Origin: Effrenium voratum
Lineage: Eukaryota > Sar > Dinophyceae > Suessiales > Symbiodiniaceae
DNA: 64,000 bases
Direction: 5' to 3'
Assembly: GCA_963377175.1 (NCBI GenBank)
Contig: CAUJNA010001857.1
Location: 20,295-84,294, forward strand
Below are positions 43,607 through 57,052 of the stretch, one piece after another; position 1 is the first letter of the stretch; each line of letters begins with the position of its first letter. The notes beneath the pieces were generated by a model. It worked only from the letters and a program-made list of their open reading frames with translations, was not told where the DNA came from and searched no databases. The translations under genes and the position numbers were made by a program.

Positions 43607-44094
43607 GGGGTGGCTTTGACAGGTTATCCAAAAAGGACAGCAAAAGAGCCAAAAAAGTGAACCTGGCTGGAAGACTGTTGGGATTCCCGTTTCCCAAAAA
43701 GGACACCCCACATGTCACCTTTGGGGTGGTAAGGCAAACACAAATGTTGGTTCCAAGACGAACCAAAGAAAACATACCCTGCTGTATACCTTTGTCGGGC
43801 TCTCCCTTGGAGCCAAAAAAAACACCATGAGCCTGAGGTGCTCCATCTCTTCCCCACTGCCCTTGATCCACTAGCAGAAGCTGTGGTCTCGGTCCTGGCG
43901 AAGGAACAAAAAAAGGTCATCCCATGACTACTTTATCACCTTACAAGGGATTCTCTTCGTATCGCGTGGCCGCAAAACCCTCTTGCAAAGGGAGACTGTA
44001 AGCTTCCTTCGCTGGGAGATACATGCACTGTACGAATATTATGTGTATATATATACACATGTATGTGCTTATTGATCTATTCATTTGTTCATTC
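43607..44094. other. Spacer, no supported gene
   Basis: Contains CCAAAAAGGACA twice (43628 and 43694), the terminal word of the family D element at 61.7 kb. Frames on both strands lack domain features. Confidence 0.3.
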
Positions 44095-44551
44095 GTTCAC
44101 TCACTCACTCACTCACTCACTCACTCACTCACTCACTCACTCACTCACGCACTCACTCACTCACTCACTCACTCACTCACTCACTCACTCACTCACTCAC
44201 TTACTCATTTCATTCATTTCATTCGTTTCATTAACTTCATTCATTTCATTCATTTCATTCAATTCATTCATTTCATTCATTGCATTCAATATTTTATTAT
44301 TTCATTAGCTATTTCATTGATTATTTCATTAGTTCTTTCATTGATTATTTCATTCTTTCATTCTTTCATTCTTTCATTATTTCATTATTTCATTATTTAA
44401 TTTGTTCATTCTTTCATTGTTTCTGTAATTGTTTCTTTCATTCCATTCATTAATTCATTCATTCATTCATTCATTCATTCATTCCATTCATTCATTCATT
44501 CATTCATTCATTCATCAATCCATCCATCCATCCCTCCATCCCTCCATCCCT

Positions 44552-44587
<36 letters not shown>

Positions 44588-45715
44588 CCATCCATCCCAT
44601 CCATTCCATCCATTCATTCCATTCATTCCATTCATTCCATTCATTCCATTCATTCCATTCATTCCATTTCATTCATGCATTCATGCATTCATTCATTCCA
44701 TTCCATTCCATTCCATTCCATTCCTTCATTCATTCGTTCGTTCGTTCGTTCCTTCCTTCCTTCCTTCATTCATTCATTCCTTCATTCACTTCGTTTCATT
44801 TCATGTCATGTCATTCATTTCATGTCATTTCATTCCATTCCATTCCATTCATTCCATTTCATTCATGCATTCATTCGTTCGTTCGTTTCGTTTCATTTCA
44901 TTTCATTCCATTCCATTCCATTCCATTCATTTATTTCATTCATTCATGTCATTCCATTCCATTCCATTCCATTCCATTCCATTCCATTCCATTCATTCAT
45001 TTATTTCATTCATTCCATTCCATTCCATTTCATTTCATTCCATTCCATCATTCATTCATTCATTCATTCGTTCGTTCATTCGTTCACTCATTCATTCATT
45101 CCTTCATTCATTCATTCATTCATTCATTCATTCAGTCATTCATTCATTCAATTCAATTCATTCATTCATTCATTCAATCAATTAATTTCATTCTTTCCAT
45201 TCATTCATTTATTCATTCCATCCATCCATCCATTCATTCATGCAAAATTCATGGATTCATTCTCATTCTCATTATCATTATCATTCTCATTTTCACATTC
45301 ACATTCACAGTCACAGTCACAGTCACATTCACATTCACATTCACCTTCACCTTCACCTTCACAATCACAATCACAAACACATTCACATTCACATTCACAT
45401 TCACAATCACAATCACAATCACATTCACATTCCATTCCATTCATTCATTTATTTCATTCTTTTCATTCCATTCCATTCCATTCCATTCATTCATTTCATT
45501 CATTTCATTCATTCGTTCGTTCGTTCGTTCATCCATTCATTCATTTATTCATTCATTCATTCATTCATTCATTCATTCATTCATGTATTTCAATCATTCA
45601 TTCATTCATGTATTTCAATCATTCATTCATTAATTCCTTCCTTCCTTCCTTCATTCATTCATTCATTCATTTCATTCATTGCATTCATTTCATTCATTGG
45701 TTCAAATATTTATAT
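44095..45715. repeat. 1.6-kb (ACTC)n / (CATT)n microsatellite complex
   Basis: ACTC units (44095-44205), then CATT, CATTT, CATTC and CATCC units with variants CATTCA/CACATT (45270-45440). It keeps several frames open for hundreds of codons (S, H, F, I only), which are not genes. Confidence 0.97.
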
Positions 45716-47257
45716 ATATATATTCCCGTATCGGGACGAAGGTACCCAAATAGGAAGTGGCGGTGAAAGCCCACCACGCAGTGGCAACACGATTCCTGAA
45801 AAAGGGAAAGCATGGGAAAGCAAAAATGAAACCGAACCAGTTTTCAAACCAGATTCCGTAAAGTTTTGGAGTAACCCTGACCTGGAAGTAGGCTACAAAA
45901 AAGGCAAACGGGCCACGCAAGGTCGGTCATCTGGTGCGTGGCCACAACTAAACGTGGTTTCCCGAACTGAGTCGAAGAACACAGAAGGTTACCGCCCCAA
46001 AACAAACAAACAAGCAAAACACAACAACACAGAACAAGCAAAACCAACATAACGCACAAACACAAAAACAATCACATAAACAAGCAAGACACAAGAAAAA
46101 AAAAATCTTCCCGACCAACCAACCCACCAACCAAACAGACAGACCAGGATATCACATGTTCCTGAAGACATAGAACACTCGAGCCCCGACATGTCCTTCC
46201 GTGCCATCTCTCTCGCCCCAAGCTCGCGAAAACCGGGGGCAAAACGGCTGGTGCGACATCCGCAACCATTTCCGGTGCGGCGTTAAGGAAAAAAAAACAG
46301 GGGAACCGGGTTCCATTTGTTTGACCTGATAGACACCCAAACCCGGGTTTAGGTCCCCTTTTTGGGCTTCGTGACTCACCTTGGGTTTCAGTCATTGTGG
46401 GAGTAGTCAAAAAGTGGAGCCTTGCACGGGAAGCGTTCAAGCAAAATTGCAACGATGCATCAAGGGTTGCAACCTGTGCTTTAGCACCTGCAGCTTGCAG
46501 CCCAGCTATGCTGTGTCGAAACACCTAGATCCTGCAACCCAGCTGTGCCGTAATCACAAGCACCTGAAGGTTGCACAATACCCATGCTGCGCATAAACGC
46601 CTCTGAAGCTTGCGAGCTGTGTGAGCGCTTCCTGACGCAGTCCGGCCTCGTTGAACCCCGCATCAAGTCCACCATGAGTCAGTGCAGTGTGTGCGTGTGT
46701 GCGCGGCGTTGACACCGTGTCTTCTAACCCCAACACCTCAGCGTGTTATGTCCACTCTTGTGGTTGCTGAGAAAGCACTCTGGGCAACTGCTTACGCTGT
46801 CTGCCGAGAAAGCTTGACAGGATGAAAGTGGTCTGCCATTCTCTTCGCTTTGGACACAAACGGACGGGCACCATCTACTTTCACCCTGTAAGTTCCGCAA
46901 GGGCCGAGCCTTGAGGGGCCGAGTCGGTTGAGTCCATAAAGCTTGGAACTTTTTTGCACAGCTCTCGGTGAGTCACCTCTCGGTTGTGTCTAAAGAGATC
47001 ACAGCTCCGCAATTTGTGGATTTTCGGGGAAGAGGCTGCCAAAAAACATGCTGGACCTGCCAAAAACCACGCGCGCATGCCGAATCTTCCAGGTTCCGGT
47101 GAAAAGCAAACAACCAAACAAAAACTAGCAAAACAAAAATGGCCTCACACAAAAGCAAAATCTAGGATTTCATGGCTAATAAGCGGTTCTTTTGCCAACA
47201 GCATGTCACATTTCACGACATAGTTACATAAGACTTGGGTTTTGGAGACATGTCTAG
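45716..47257. other. Spacer, no supported gene
   Basis: Adenine-rich then mixed sequence. A ~47-bp direct repeat at 46490-46570 (CAGCCCAGCTATGCTGTGTC / CAACCCAGCTGTGCCGTAAT) is visible. A diverged family C-like end (ACCCGGGTTTAGGTCC with GTGACTCACC) lies at 46339-46380. Minus frames here lack domains. Confidence 0.35.
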
Positions 47258-48290
47258 TCAATGCAGCACACTTTGGTTGCGTGGCAGCAAGGCCACTGCG
47301 GCACCCCAGGCGTCGAGACAGAACGCAGCGCCGACATTTGGGTGACGCCCGGTGGCTTCCCCAGGCATCGCCATGCAAAGGGAAACACAGCGATCCTCGT
47401 TGCCCAGAGCCATGCGACTGAGTTGACAAACTGCTTGCCCGCTGACCATCTCTACATAAAACTTCCCATGTGCAGAAATGTGCAGAATGAACTGAGATAA
47501 AGCCCTGGCACAGCCTACTGCGTCCTTCTTGCTTTGGAGTCGGCAGCCAGCCCTTAAATTTATGACTATCCTCCACATACCCGAGAGGGCGTTCAAGGAA
47601 AGAGCATCCCGGTTCGCCAGCAGATCATCGCAAATCTTTTTTGCAAACTGCTCGTTCGCGCTGTACAACGAATTCGTTGGATGTCAATTCCATTCAGCTC
47701 CAGGGCCTGAACTTTGCCTTTCTTGGTGCTGAACCTTGCCATGCCTGTCAGGTGAATTGCTGGAGAACTGGCATCAAATCCAGCGAGTATGTCTTCCCTG
47801 CCAGAAACGATGAAAGCATGCAAAGACCAGCCTCCCTCCGCATCTCTTCAATTTCCATCCGCAACCGTGCCTTGCAACTAGCTTGCTTCCGACAGCTTGC
47901 AAGACCAGCATGTCTCGCCCACGGTCAAAAACATTCAGGACTGTTGAAGAAAATCTGGCCTCGTCGGCTGTCTCTGGAAGTATTTGGGGCCTTAGTTTGC
48001 GTATTGCAGCTGTTGCGCGCATGTGCTTGTTACCTCTGTCTCCATCTGAGCTCCCGGCTCTTTGCAAGCCTCTTCTGCCTCGAATGATGCAAGCGGCCGA
48101 TCCGCTGAAAAGTTGGCGCGCTGATAAACTATCTGAGTCTCACCGCTGGCGCATCCTCGGAATCTGTGTCCTGAAAGGCAGACCCAATGTGAGCAACAAG
48201 AAGCCCGTGCTGTACACAAGAAACATGATCCATCCGTCATCCGCAATCCCATCTCCTCCAAGCTGTCCAGCCACGATTGCACATCGTCAC
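47258..48290 (-). CDS. Candidate multi-exon hypothetical gene
   Basis: The best exon (about 47665-47258) reads NEQFAKKICDDLLANRDALS, LNALSGMWRIVINLRAGCRL, DAVGCARALSQFILHISAHG and KFYVEMVSGQAVCQLSRMAL with a stop at 47258. Just upstream, in another frame, FDASSPAIHLTGMARFSTKK and GKVQALELNGIDIQRI fit a preceding exon that ends before an acceptor-like TTGTACAG near 47670. Further exons are suggested at about 48290-48160 (DVQSWLDSLEEMGLRMTDG) and 48110-48040 (FEAEEACKEPGAQMETE, followed by a donor-like GAG|GTAACA). No domain is recognised. A family B element lies at its 5' side. Confidence 0.35.
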
Positions 48291-48291
48291 C

Positions 48292-48395
48292 TGGCTGTGG
48301 GTCAAAAATAGGTACCCCAAATGGAACCCTAGTAAGTGTACACATCGACCAAAACCTGCGGTCCCCTGGTGGCTTAATTTTAACCCAGACCCACC
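48292..48395 (+). mobile_element. Family B element, copy 2
   Basis: Starts TGGCTGTGGGTCAAAAATAG and ends TTAATTTTAACCCAGACCCA. The internal GGTACCCCAAATGGAACCC and AAAACCTGCGGTCCCCTGG match copy 1. Confidence 0.7.
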
Positions 48396-48522
48396 TGTTG
48401 CGCTTTGCGTTTCCGCGTTTGGACATTCTGGGCTCCAGTCAGCAAGGCCTGGCATGCAGCGCTTCAGCCACCGCAGCAGGCTAAACGACCTCATCTCTCT
48501 TCCACAAAATGCGGAAGGAAAA

Positions 48523-48630
48523 CCATGTGGCTGTGGGTCAAAATCAATGATACCATTTTGGGGTAGGCGCGCGCCACTTATTTTAGTCTACTTTAGTTGG
48601 GATTGGGTGTACGGGTTTTTGACCCATGAT
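48523..48630 (+). mobile_element. Short inverted-terminal element, family A copy 1
   Basis: Starts CCATGTGGCTGTGGGTCAAA and ends GGTTTTTGACCCATGA. The core TACCATTTTGGGGTAGG and TTTTAGT(C)TACTTTAGT is shared with copies at 57053 (inverted), 61265 and 63175. Confidence 0.7.
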
Positions 48631-48639
48631 TTTCGTTCA

Positions 48640-49440
48640 TCTCGGACCATCCCGCCGCCACTCTGCTTGGCGAAGCTCAACTGGCGGCCATTTAAGCATA
48701 TTGTTTTTGAGCTTCGCCTCCAGGAATGTCAAGTCCGCCGACATTACGGAGGCGTCGGATACTTAAGAGAGGATAGAGGATAGAAGATAGAAGATAACCC
48801 CGCCCTCCGACCGGGGGCGCCCGGCGTTTGATACGTAGGGTTCAGTGGGGGTCCCCCAAGTACCGCGCGGTAATTGATGACGTTCCAGGAAACAGGGGTC
48901 CCAGGCTGGAATCCCCTGCTGGCTCTTTGCTGGTTTGGGTTTCCTGCCTCCTTTTTCCGAAAATCTGGAAAAACTCTGTGTTGTGTTGACTTCATTTTTG
49001 CGAAACCGCTGGACAAACCATGTTTTTTTTTTTTTGCGGGAAAATACTGGGGAGCAAAGGGGGAATGCAAGGTAATGCAAGGAAATGAGGGAGGAAATAG
49101 GAGGTCGACGTGACACGACAGCAAGGGGACATGAAAGGGAAACAACGGGGAACTGAAAGGGACATGAAAGGGACAGAAGTGAAAACAAGGGGAGTGCAGG
49201 GGGAATGAAAGGGAAACAACGGACAAGGACACCAATCGACACGACGGGAGATGTAGGGAAATGACTGGCAACGAAAGACTGGGATCGAAAACGAAGCGGA
49301 CATACCGAGAAAATGACAGGGACATGAAGGGGGAGTTGAAAGGAATGGAAGGGACATGACCAGGACATCATGCGAAACGCGAAAAGGACAAGTAGTAAGC
49401 AAACAGTTCAGGGTCATGAAGGGGCAGTGCCTGGACATCG
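48640..49440. repeat. Spacer passing into GGGACATGAAAGGG minisatellite
   Basis: 48640-49020 has no gene. It contains GGATAGAGGATAGAAGATAG repeats and a GC-rich patch at 48800. From 49050 to 49380, degenerate units of GGGACATGAAAGGGAA recur on a purine-rich strand. Confidence 0.6.
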
Positions 49441-49739
49441 AGGCAACTCGGGGGGCGTAACGCCAACGCAGAGAGAGAGAGAGAGAGCTAGAGAGAGACA
49501 GAGAGAGAGAGAGAGAGTGGGAGAGAGAGAGAGAGAGGGACACAAAGAGCGAGAAAGAGAGAGAAAGAGAGGCAGAGACGGAGCCAGAGTCAGGGAAAGA
49601 GACAGAGAAAGAGAGAGAGAGAGAGCTAGAGAGAGACAGAGAGAGAGAGAGAGAGAGTGGGAGAGAGAGAGAGGGAGGGACACAAAGAGCGAGAAAGAGA
49701 GAGAAAGAGAGGCAGAGACGGAGCCAGAGTCAGGGAAAG

Positions 49740-49790
<51 letters not shown>

Positions 49791-50045
49791 CTAGGTCCTC
49801 CAGTAGAGAGGTTAGAATCAGGGTACCTTTTTTTCTGTAGAGAGGCGTGGACAGGAAGGAGACAGGGAGACAGAAAGAGAAAAAGAAACATAGAGAGAGA
49901 GAGAGAGAGATATAGAGAGACAAAGAGCGGGAGATTGAGGAGAGAGAGGATTGGGGAGATGGGGAGGATGGGGAGCAGAGGGAGGGAGAGAGGACGACAA
50001 AACACACGGGGGAGACAAGAGACAAAGGAAGAAGGAGAAAAGGGA
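49441..50045. repeat. 600-bp GA-rich array with 138-bp higher-order repeat
   Basis: (GA)n interrupted by a fixed set of words (GCTAGAGAGAGACAG, GGGACACAAAGAGCG, GGCAGAGACGGAGCCAGAGT) that recurs with a spacing of about 138 bp (CTA at 49488 and 49626). This shows segmental amplification rather than simple slippage. Confidence 0.9.
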
Positions 50046-50089
50046 GAGGACAATGTCGGCGGACTGAGCCGGAGGCTCTCAAGTTTTGC

Positions 50090-50470
50090 TTTGTAAAGTG
50101 ACAGGATCTTCGGTGACTGAGGGCCCCTACAAATCTGCCAAATTTGCAATTGCACCTCCAGCGCTGCACAAAGATCAGATCATCACAACGCCTATGAAGT
50201 CCCAAAGCGTTCTGAGCTGTGGCATGTTCCTGTTCGGGGCTCGGGGGCAGGGGCGTGGCATGTCCTGAGCTGCGCACCAACTGCGAGAATCACATCCCAT
50301 TGCGGGTAGATGAGCCAGGACCAGGTGAGCAATCCACAGGCCTGGTCAGATCTGAGACAGCGAGCCCCGCGCAAGTGCTTCCTCGACCGCCCTTTGTGCA
50401 CCTCCAAAAGCCGTGACCAGGTTTGCCAAGATGATGCCAAGCGGTATCTCCAAATCGCATCATCTCTGGC
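50090..50470 (+). repeat. Dispersed repeat, copy 2
   Basis: Matches 42790-43075 in order (GTGACTGAGGGCCCC, CAATTGCACCTCCAG, GTGGCATGTTCCTGT, GCTGCGCACCAACTGC). Its last part (50265-50460) matches 36520-36350 in inverted orientation (CATCTTGGCAA, GTCACGGCTxTTGGAGGTG). Confidence 0.7.
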
Positions 50471-51385
50471 GTGCCGTCCTTAGCCCAAACGCACAGCGGA
50501 TGAGTCGAGGCGTTGCAATGAGTCTTGACTTGAGCCGGCAGCTGTAGTGCTGCTTCCACTCCGCGCTGGCCTGACAGGCAAGCTTAACTTTCACGACGCA
50601 ATCCTGCTGGGAGCTTAACAAGCCTCCAATGCTGCCACCGATTGATCGCGCTCTGCGATGTAGAAATGAAGGCCCTCAAGGAGAAAATATGGCAAGAGAG
50701 AGCAGGAAGCAGACGTTCAATGCTATTGAGCCTTGCTGGCTGCACTTCCATTCAATACCGCATCAATTCTGTACTTCGAACGGCCAACCAGGGGGAAAAG
50801 CAACACATGCAAGACGGAGATGCCCAAACAGCTTCGTTCATGCCAACCACAAGGATCCCAACTGCCCAGTGGGCTCCCAGCTCTTCCAATGGCGCTGGCT
50901 GCCGCGCAGCGATGGCTGTGCAGTGTCTCGGATCGATCTGTCACTGGACCGTTGCATCTCCACTAGCTTGTCCCATTACGCAAAAGCGCTCATAGAAACA
51001 GCGCGACTGGAGATGGCCCCATGTCGGCAGCCCGGCACCAGTTAGCCAGCCTGCTGCGCAATGTCAACAGTCGCAGATATTGCTGCCGTTGCGAGGACGC
51101 ATGCTGCCAAGATCCTCAGCCAGCAAATCAACCCCTATCAGGCCATGTCTGCATCAGCAAACAAGAAACCCACATGCGTGACAGGGTATGACCAGACCCA
51201 ACATGCGAGTTTGATCCATTGCCAACCCTGTTGGATCCCCGTGCTTGCAAAGGAATCTTTGCAGGTGGCTGGATGTTGGACTATTGGTCTGGGGTGGGAC
51301 CCGTTAGAGCTGGTTTAGAGTGGGTTTAGCCATGGGGCTGGGCTTGGGCTGCCTTCTCACAGCTTGGGGTCGAACTAGTGCCAAA
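50471..51385. other. Spacer, no supported gene
   Basis: Mixed sequence. Frames near 50629-51045 on plus and minus lack domain features. GGTTTAGAGTGGGTTTAG at 51313 belongs to the telomere-like word family. Confidence 0.3.
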
Positions 51386-51498
51386 TTTGGGTGTGGCTCA
51401 AAATGAAACAGGAGGGGCAAACCGCAGGTTTTGGTCCATGTTTCCACTTACCAGGGCAACCCATTTTGGAATTCCGGTGTTTTGAGCCACAGCCAAAT
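51386..51498 (-). mobile_element. Family B element, copy 3 (inverted)
   Basis: Reads in reverse relative to copy 1: AACCGCAGGTTTTGGTCCAT and CCACTTACCAGGGCAACCCA, between ends TTTGGGTGTGGCTCAAAA and TTTTGAGCCACAGCCAAA. Confidence 0.7.
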
Positions 51499-51615
51499 CT
51501 GTGCACAAAAATTGAGGCTCCCTGCTGTGGAGCGCTTCTGGCGCTGGTTCCGCCCGCCGCCTGCTGAATTCGAAGGAAGGCGGCATGACCGTCAACTAGG
51601 GCGCCATCAACGAAC

Positions 51616-51699
51616 CAAAATGGGCTGCCCTGGTAAGTGGAAACATGGGCCAAAGCCTGCGGTTTGCCCCTCCTGGCTCAATTTTGAGCCACACCCACG
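51616..51699 (+). mobile_element. Family B element, copy 4 (5' truncated)
   Basis: Shares AAAATGGGCTGCCCTGGTAA, GTGGAAACATGGGCC and the 3' end TTTTGAGCCACACCCA with other copies, but lacks the left end. Confidence 0.6.
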
Positions 51700-54081
51700 T
51701 CAAGTTCGGAGGCTTCCCAAAATCATTTGCCTCTTGAAGAAGGGAGAGGCAAAGTGCAGCCAGCAGCAACAGCAACATCACGAAGGAGCGGCTCAGCTGA
51801 GCCGGCAGCGGCAAATGCCTCAGGAGAACACGAGAGCTAGCCACTTGAAGAGAAGGTAGCAGAAGCCTGGCCTTTCTTTTGTTTGGCGGGATGGTTTCTC
51901 ACTTAGGGTTGGTTTAGGGTTGGCTTAAAGTGGGTTTAGGATCAGCGTTGGCTTAGGTCAAGTTGACATCCCATGTTCATATTCAATTGCAACACTTCGG
52001 AACACGACCCACCCTGAGTGCATGTAAGCACTCTCGCTGGAAACACCACAACGACTAGAGCCGAATAGGATAATGTAGGGCGTGAACAAACTGGTAAGGA
52101 AAAGAATTGGATAGAAAGGCTGTAGTTACAAACACGCTACATGAATCCTCCAGTCGCTTCGTGCAAACCATTTGGCGAACAACAGGAAGCTACTGGAAAA
52201 CGACAGCTGTCACTGAAAGAAGCGGGAACAAACAAAACTCTAACAAAATTAAATGTGTTGGAAACTACACACTGGGAGGCCACACCCCATCAAGCATCTC
52301 AACTGCGCAGTGATCAGCGGGTAGCTCAAAGCTCCAAGAACTCAGTTGGCGCGAGCAATCTCATCCCTGCACCAAGGTGCCCCTCTTTCCATGTTTGCTT
52401 GCCTTCACCTACATTGCCAGAGGCGATGCCAAGCAAACCAGCGGTGTTCAATTGCAAAGGGCTAGTTTTAGCGTACATTTGGCATCAGCAGTTTCTTGCA
52501 GCTGTGCCAGCTGTATGGCGAAAAACGTCTGCCAAAAAGCAATCGTTCTTAGAGCCCGGCGAGAGGCTATTATCACTGCTGCACCTTGTGATGACACCTT
52601 GCAATACCATCAGAAGCTGTTGGACAGGCTGCACATCCCGCGCAGCTTAGGCAAAACGAAGCCTCCAAGCAAACCATCTTCATCCAGACCTCGCTGCCCT
52701 CTGAAAACTGCTCGCACAACCTCAGCATGTCATGCGTTGCAAGGTCCTGATCGAAAGAAAGTGCTCAGGTCTCTGAGGACACTGCTTCTGAGCCAGACCA
52801 CTCAATGGTGTCCGGAGCAGCGGCGAGGCACCCAAGAAGCAAACGCTCAGCAGCACCCAAGCCAGCCTAAGCCAAGCAGCTGAGGCCGGCCACCGGGCCA
52901 AATTCTCAGAGCTCTTGACTGAGTCTCCCCACCAAGCAGCAATGTCAACGCAGAGGCTGATCGAGCTGCTGAAGGCCGAGAGCACCGCCAAGCCTGAGGC
53001 TCGTCTAGGCGTGTCCGCCAGCGCCCGAATCAAACTCTCGGAGTGTCCTGCCTGGATGAATCAAACCCTCTCTCTCTCTCTCTCGTGGCAGTCTCTGAAA
53101 ATATTTGTCTAGTATCGCAATCATTGCTCTATTGACATGTTCACGCGATATGATAGCTAGAGGAAGGTGGTGTGCCCGGCCTGCTAAGATGACCAGTCCA
53201 CGGCCATACCAATCCTTCCACAGGCGATAGGCAAACATGCACGGACCACAAAATGGGTTGCATCTACCCAGCCTGCATCAAGCGTCTCCGCTGTCGGACA
53301 AGGTCCAACCGCTCACTGTGACCTGGCCAATGCTCCAAGCAAGCAATGTGAGGAAGCTCCGTCTGCACACTGCGCTCCACTGGCAGGGGCGACCAATGAG
53401 ACGCTCCAAGGACAACTCCTCCTCACTGTTCACAGTCTCAAGCACACTTCGATACCTCAGGAGACTTCCGAAAAGCAGCAAAGTGCAAATCCTCACCGGA
53501 AATATCAAGGCGTTCGCCTTCGCAAGCTAATGACTTGGCTTGTGTTGGATGAATCAACTCGACTTGATATCCGCCCTTCTGCTACCTCGTATTGCAACAA
53601 AGCGAAGCTATAAAAGAACACTCACGCCAGCCTTTGGAAGGGTACTGAGCAGCTCACCATTCCCACAACTCAGGACCCTGTGGAAGAACGAGGGCCTTCC
53701 TCACGAGCTCATTGCAGGTGCAAAGTCCAACTCATCAAGGGCGGAAAAAGAACTGTGCACACAAGAATCATACCTCTTATCGTGAGTCATTAACATCTTA
53801 TCGTGGGTCAGAATGCGTTTTTTTTTTTTTTTTTTTATCGGGGTTCCTATTTTTCTGTTGTGGTAAGGGCAGCGTATAATCATGAGAAATTAAGACTAGA
53901 AAGACAACTTGTTTAGCTGACAGCCCAGCCTTTGCAGCGCAGACAGCACTTGCTTCAGCGCTGCCTGCACAGGCACAGCGCACTCCTCTTTGGGGAAAAA
54001 ACAAACATGGCTCCTGCTCTCAACTCTGGCATGACGTGTTTGAGAGAAAATGCACTTGCAAGACATGCCCATAGTCTGATG
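51700..54081. other. Spacer with a 0.5-kb dispersed repeat
   Basis: 52955-53430 is the second copy of the 35850-36330 repeat. The remainder shows no gene I can support: frames at 52141-52883 are unbiased, and a hydrophobic minus frame near 52990-52830 has no partner exons. A T run lies at 53818-53836. Confidence 0.35.
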
Positions 54082-54177
54082 CCAAATGAGTCACAATCAA
54101 AACCCGGTACAAAAAATGTTCGACCCAGAGCCATGTAACCTTCATCAATCCCCGGGTTTTGAGGACGTGGCTCAAGT
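54082..54177 (+). mobile_element. Family C element, copy 2
   Basis: Ends CCAAATGAGTCACAATCAAA and GGTTTTGAGGACGTGGCTCA are inverted repeats matching copy 1. ACCCGG flanks the inner side of both ends. Confidence 0.7.
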
Positions 54178-54418
54178 GACCGGCCTCTCCAGACGCTCGC
54201 CATCTTTTGGCGCTGTCTGCGGCGAAGTTCCCCTGGAAGGCGCTCGCAAAGCTTGGTCCATGCCAAGCAGCGCATGCCTCCCGCAAGGCCCGTCGGGCCT
54301 GGCAAGTGGGGGGGTCTTTTTTTAGGGTACCCCATGCTTTGCGGATTTGAAGGGAAACCGAAACTTAAACCCAAAAAAATGAGAAAAAGCAATAAAGCAC
54401 AATTCTAGTGGATCCCCT

Positions 54419-54640
54419 TCAAAAGACGCACCCAAGTCTGTTCGTCCACTTTGCACCTCGAGAGGCAGCTCTTCCAAGGACCAAGCCTCGCGCATCGCAT
54501 GGGTTTGCCTTTCGAACAGCCCACGGCGTTTCCGCCTCGCGGGTCTGGAAGACCTGCCGAATCAGGGCTTTGTCTTCTGCATAGCCGGGGCTCTGGAGGA
54601 CCTCAGGTGGCAACTTCAAAAGGCACGCGGCAAGAGTCCT
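54419..54640 (-). CDS. Possible 3' exon of an unknown gene
   Basis: The minus frame reads LKLPPEVLQSPGYAEDKALI, RQVFQTREAETPWAVRKANP and ends ASRGAKWTNRLGCVF with a stop at 54419. Composition is GC-rich and protein-like against an otherwise neutral background. No start, domain or neighbour exon is identified. Confidence 0.25.
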   Translation of the reverse strand, partial: RTLAACLLKLPPEVLQSPGYAEDKALIRQVFQTREAETPWAVRKANPCDARGLVLGRAASRGAKWTNRLGCVF

Positions 54641-54846
54641 ACTCAGACATTTGTTGAATCTGCAACAGGGAAATGAGTAGGTCCGGAAACGTGCTTAAAT
54701 ATCACTCGGCGTTTGCCAGGAGCAACCTGCTAGTGCTGCTTGCAGTGGCTTTGGCAAATACTTTCATAATAACCATATGGAATAGTATCATGTAAGGAAG
54801 GTACACTCAAAAAGCGTTGGTAAGACGTTGACATGACGATCTGGCA

Positions 54847-55721
<875 letters not shown>

Positions 55722-55882
55722 CCATGGGCCATTTTTTGAAAATTCTGATCAGGCTACAGTGCTGTTCTACGGCGCTTTCTACTGCGCCAGACGCACAAAC
55801 CAAACCATGGGCCATATCTTGTTTTCTTTAATCTGATCAGGCTACAGTGAGCGGCTACAGTGCTTTTCTACGGCGCTTTCTC
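55722..55882 (+). repeat. ~80-bp direct duplication
   Basis: CCATGGGCCAT, CTGATCAGGCTACAGTG and TTCTACGGCGCTTTCT occur in this order at 55722-55782 and again at 55806-55880, with small indels. Confidence 0.75.
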
Positions 55883-57052
55883 AGGTGAAAAGAAGGGCTG
55901 AGCCGCTGAGCCTGGTGTGCCATGCGGGCCAGATCGCGCAGCTGGTCGGTCTGTACTACGTTGATAAGCATGTAGACCAGTACCTCAAACTGCCAGTCAC
56001 CCCGCCACAGTCTGCATGCAACTCAATGCTCATGAAATGGGCTGTCACAAGAAAGGCTGAAATCCCAAATGATGAGAGAACCATCAGTCTCAGAGCGCAC
56101 TTGCGGCACAAGCACATTGCTGGCGAACAACCTGTGGGCGCGGATGGCCCAAGGAGTCAAGGCCGACCCAAATGTGACAAGTGCAAGCAATGCTTCTGTC
56201 CAAGGCAGTGCACCTCCATTGAGGAAGCTCTGCAACCTGTTTGAGACCCTGCGAATCGCAGAGGTTCAAATGGAAGTCGAGGCCAGTGGCCTGGTATGGC
56301 ATATGGCCTATGTTTAGCATTCATGGCCAATCCTTGCACGTGCTACATTGCAGGTGCAAGTATATTCATCTACTCTGACTCACAAGACAGCCTATGCAAG
56401 ACAGGCTAAACTCATGTGGCGGGTTGACAAAAACGAGGGCCCTTTTCTGGGACTCTTTTCGATCAAAGGCTTGGATCGAAGGCGGCGAAATGACACCGAG
56501 ACTGGCCCCAAAAAGAGTTGCCTGATCTGGCAGGATTGCTGACCACAGGCCTGGCGCAACACGGCTGCTGCAACCTTTCAATGTTTCATGGGCATCAAAA
56601 CGAAACCCACCACTTTGCGGGATCCCGCATAACAAACGTACAAAAAGATGGTTGCACAGGCACAGAAGTGGTTCGAGATCAATATCGGGGCCAAATCAAG
56701 CGCAAAACCATGACTCTCACAAACGTCTTGAAGTTGCTCGGACACCCACGAAAACCTGGCCTTTCGTGTGGGAGCTGCGTGAGTGTCCAACTGGAAACTC
56801 GAACTCCTGCCCAAATTGAGCACATCGAGTCGGGCCGCTGCTCCCAAAAAACCGACGCCCAACAAAAGGCTCCCTCAAGACCAAAAGCACGGGCGCTTCC
56901 AACCAAAAACCAAAAAGCCACAGCCATTTGGGCTGGGTCTCACCCCCCTCTCTTGGAGTAGTTTGAATGAGAGGCCAATCTGCTCCGTCTCCGCGTCCTC
57001 ATTGGTGAGGTTTCGAGCCCAGAGGCCTAGCAGCGTGGATTTGCCCACCTCG
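55883..57052. other. Spacer; 36.74-kb repeat copy at 56205-56565
   Basis: An open plus frame at 55885-56244 includes a cysteine cluster (CDKCKQCFCPRQC), but its 3' half lies in the dispersed repeat, so I do not call it. 56205-56565 matches 36740-37040. Confidence 0.4.

Noticed and set aside
44023..45766. 445-codon frame of H, S, I and F
   Set aside because: Translation of (CATT)n and relatives; composition is entirely dictated by the tetramer.
55885..56244. 119-codon plus ORF with CDKCKQCFCPRQC cysteine cluster
   Set aside because: Its 3' half lies inside a dispersed repeat shared with 36.74 kb, and no zinc-finger spacing fits.
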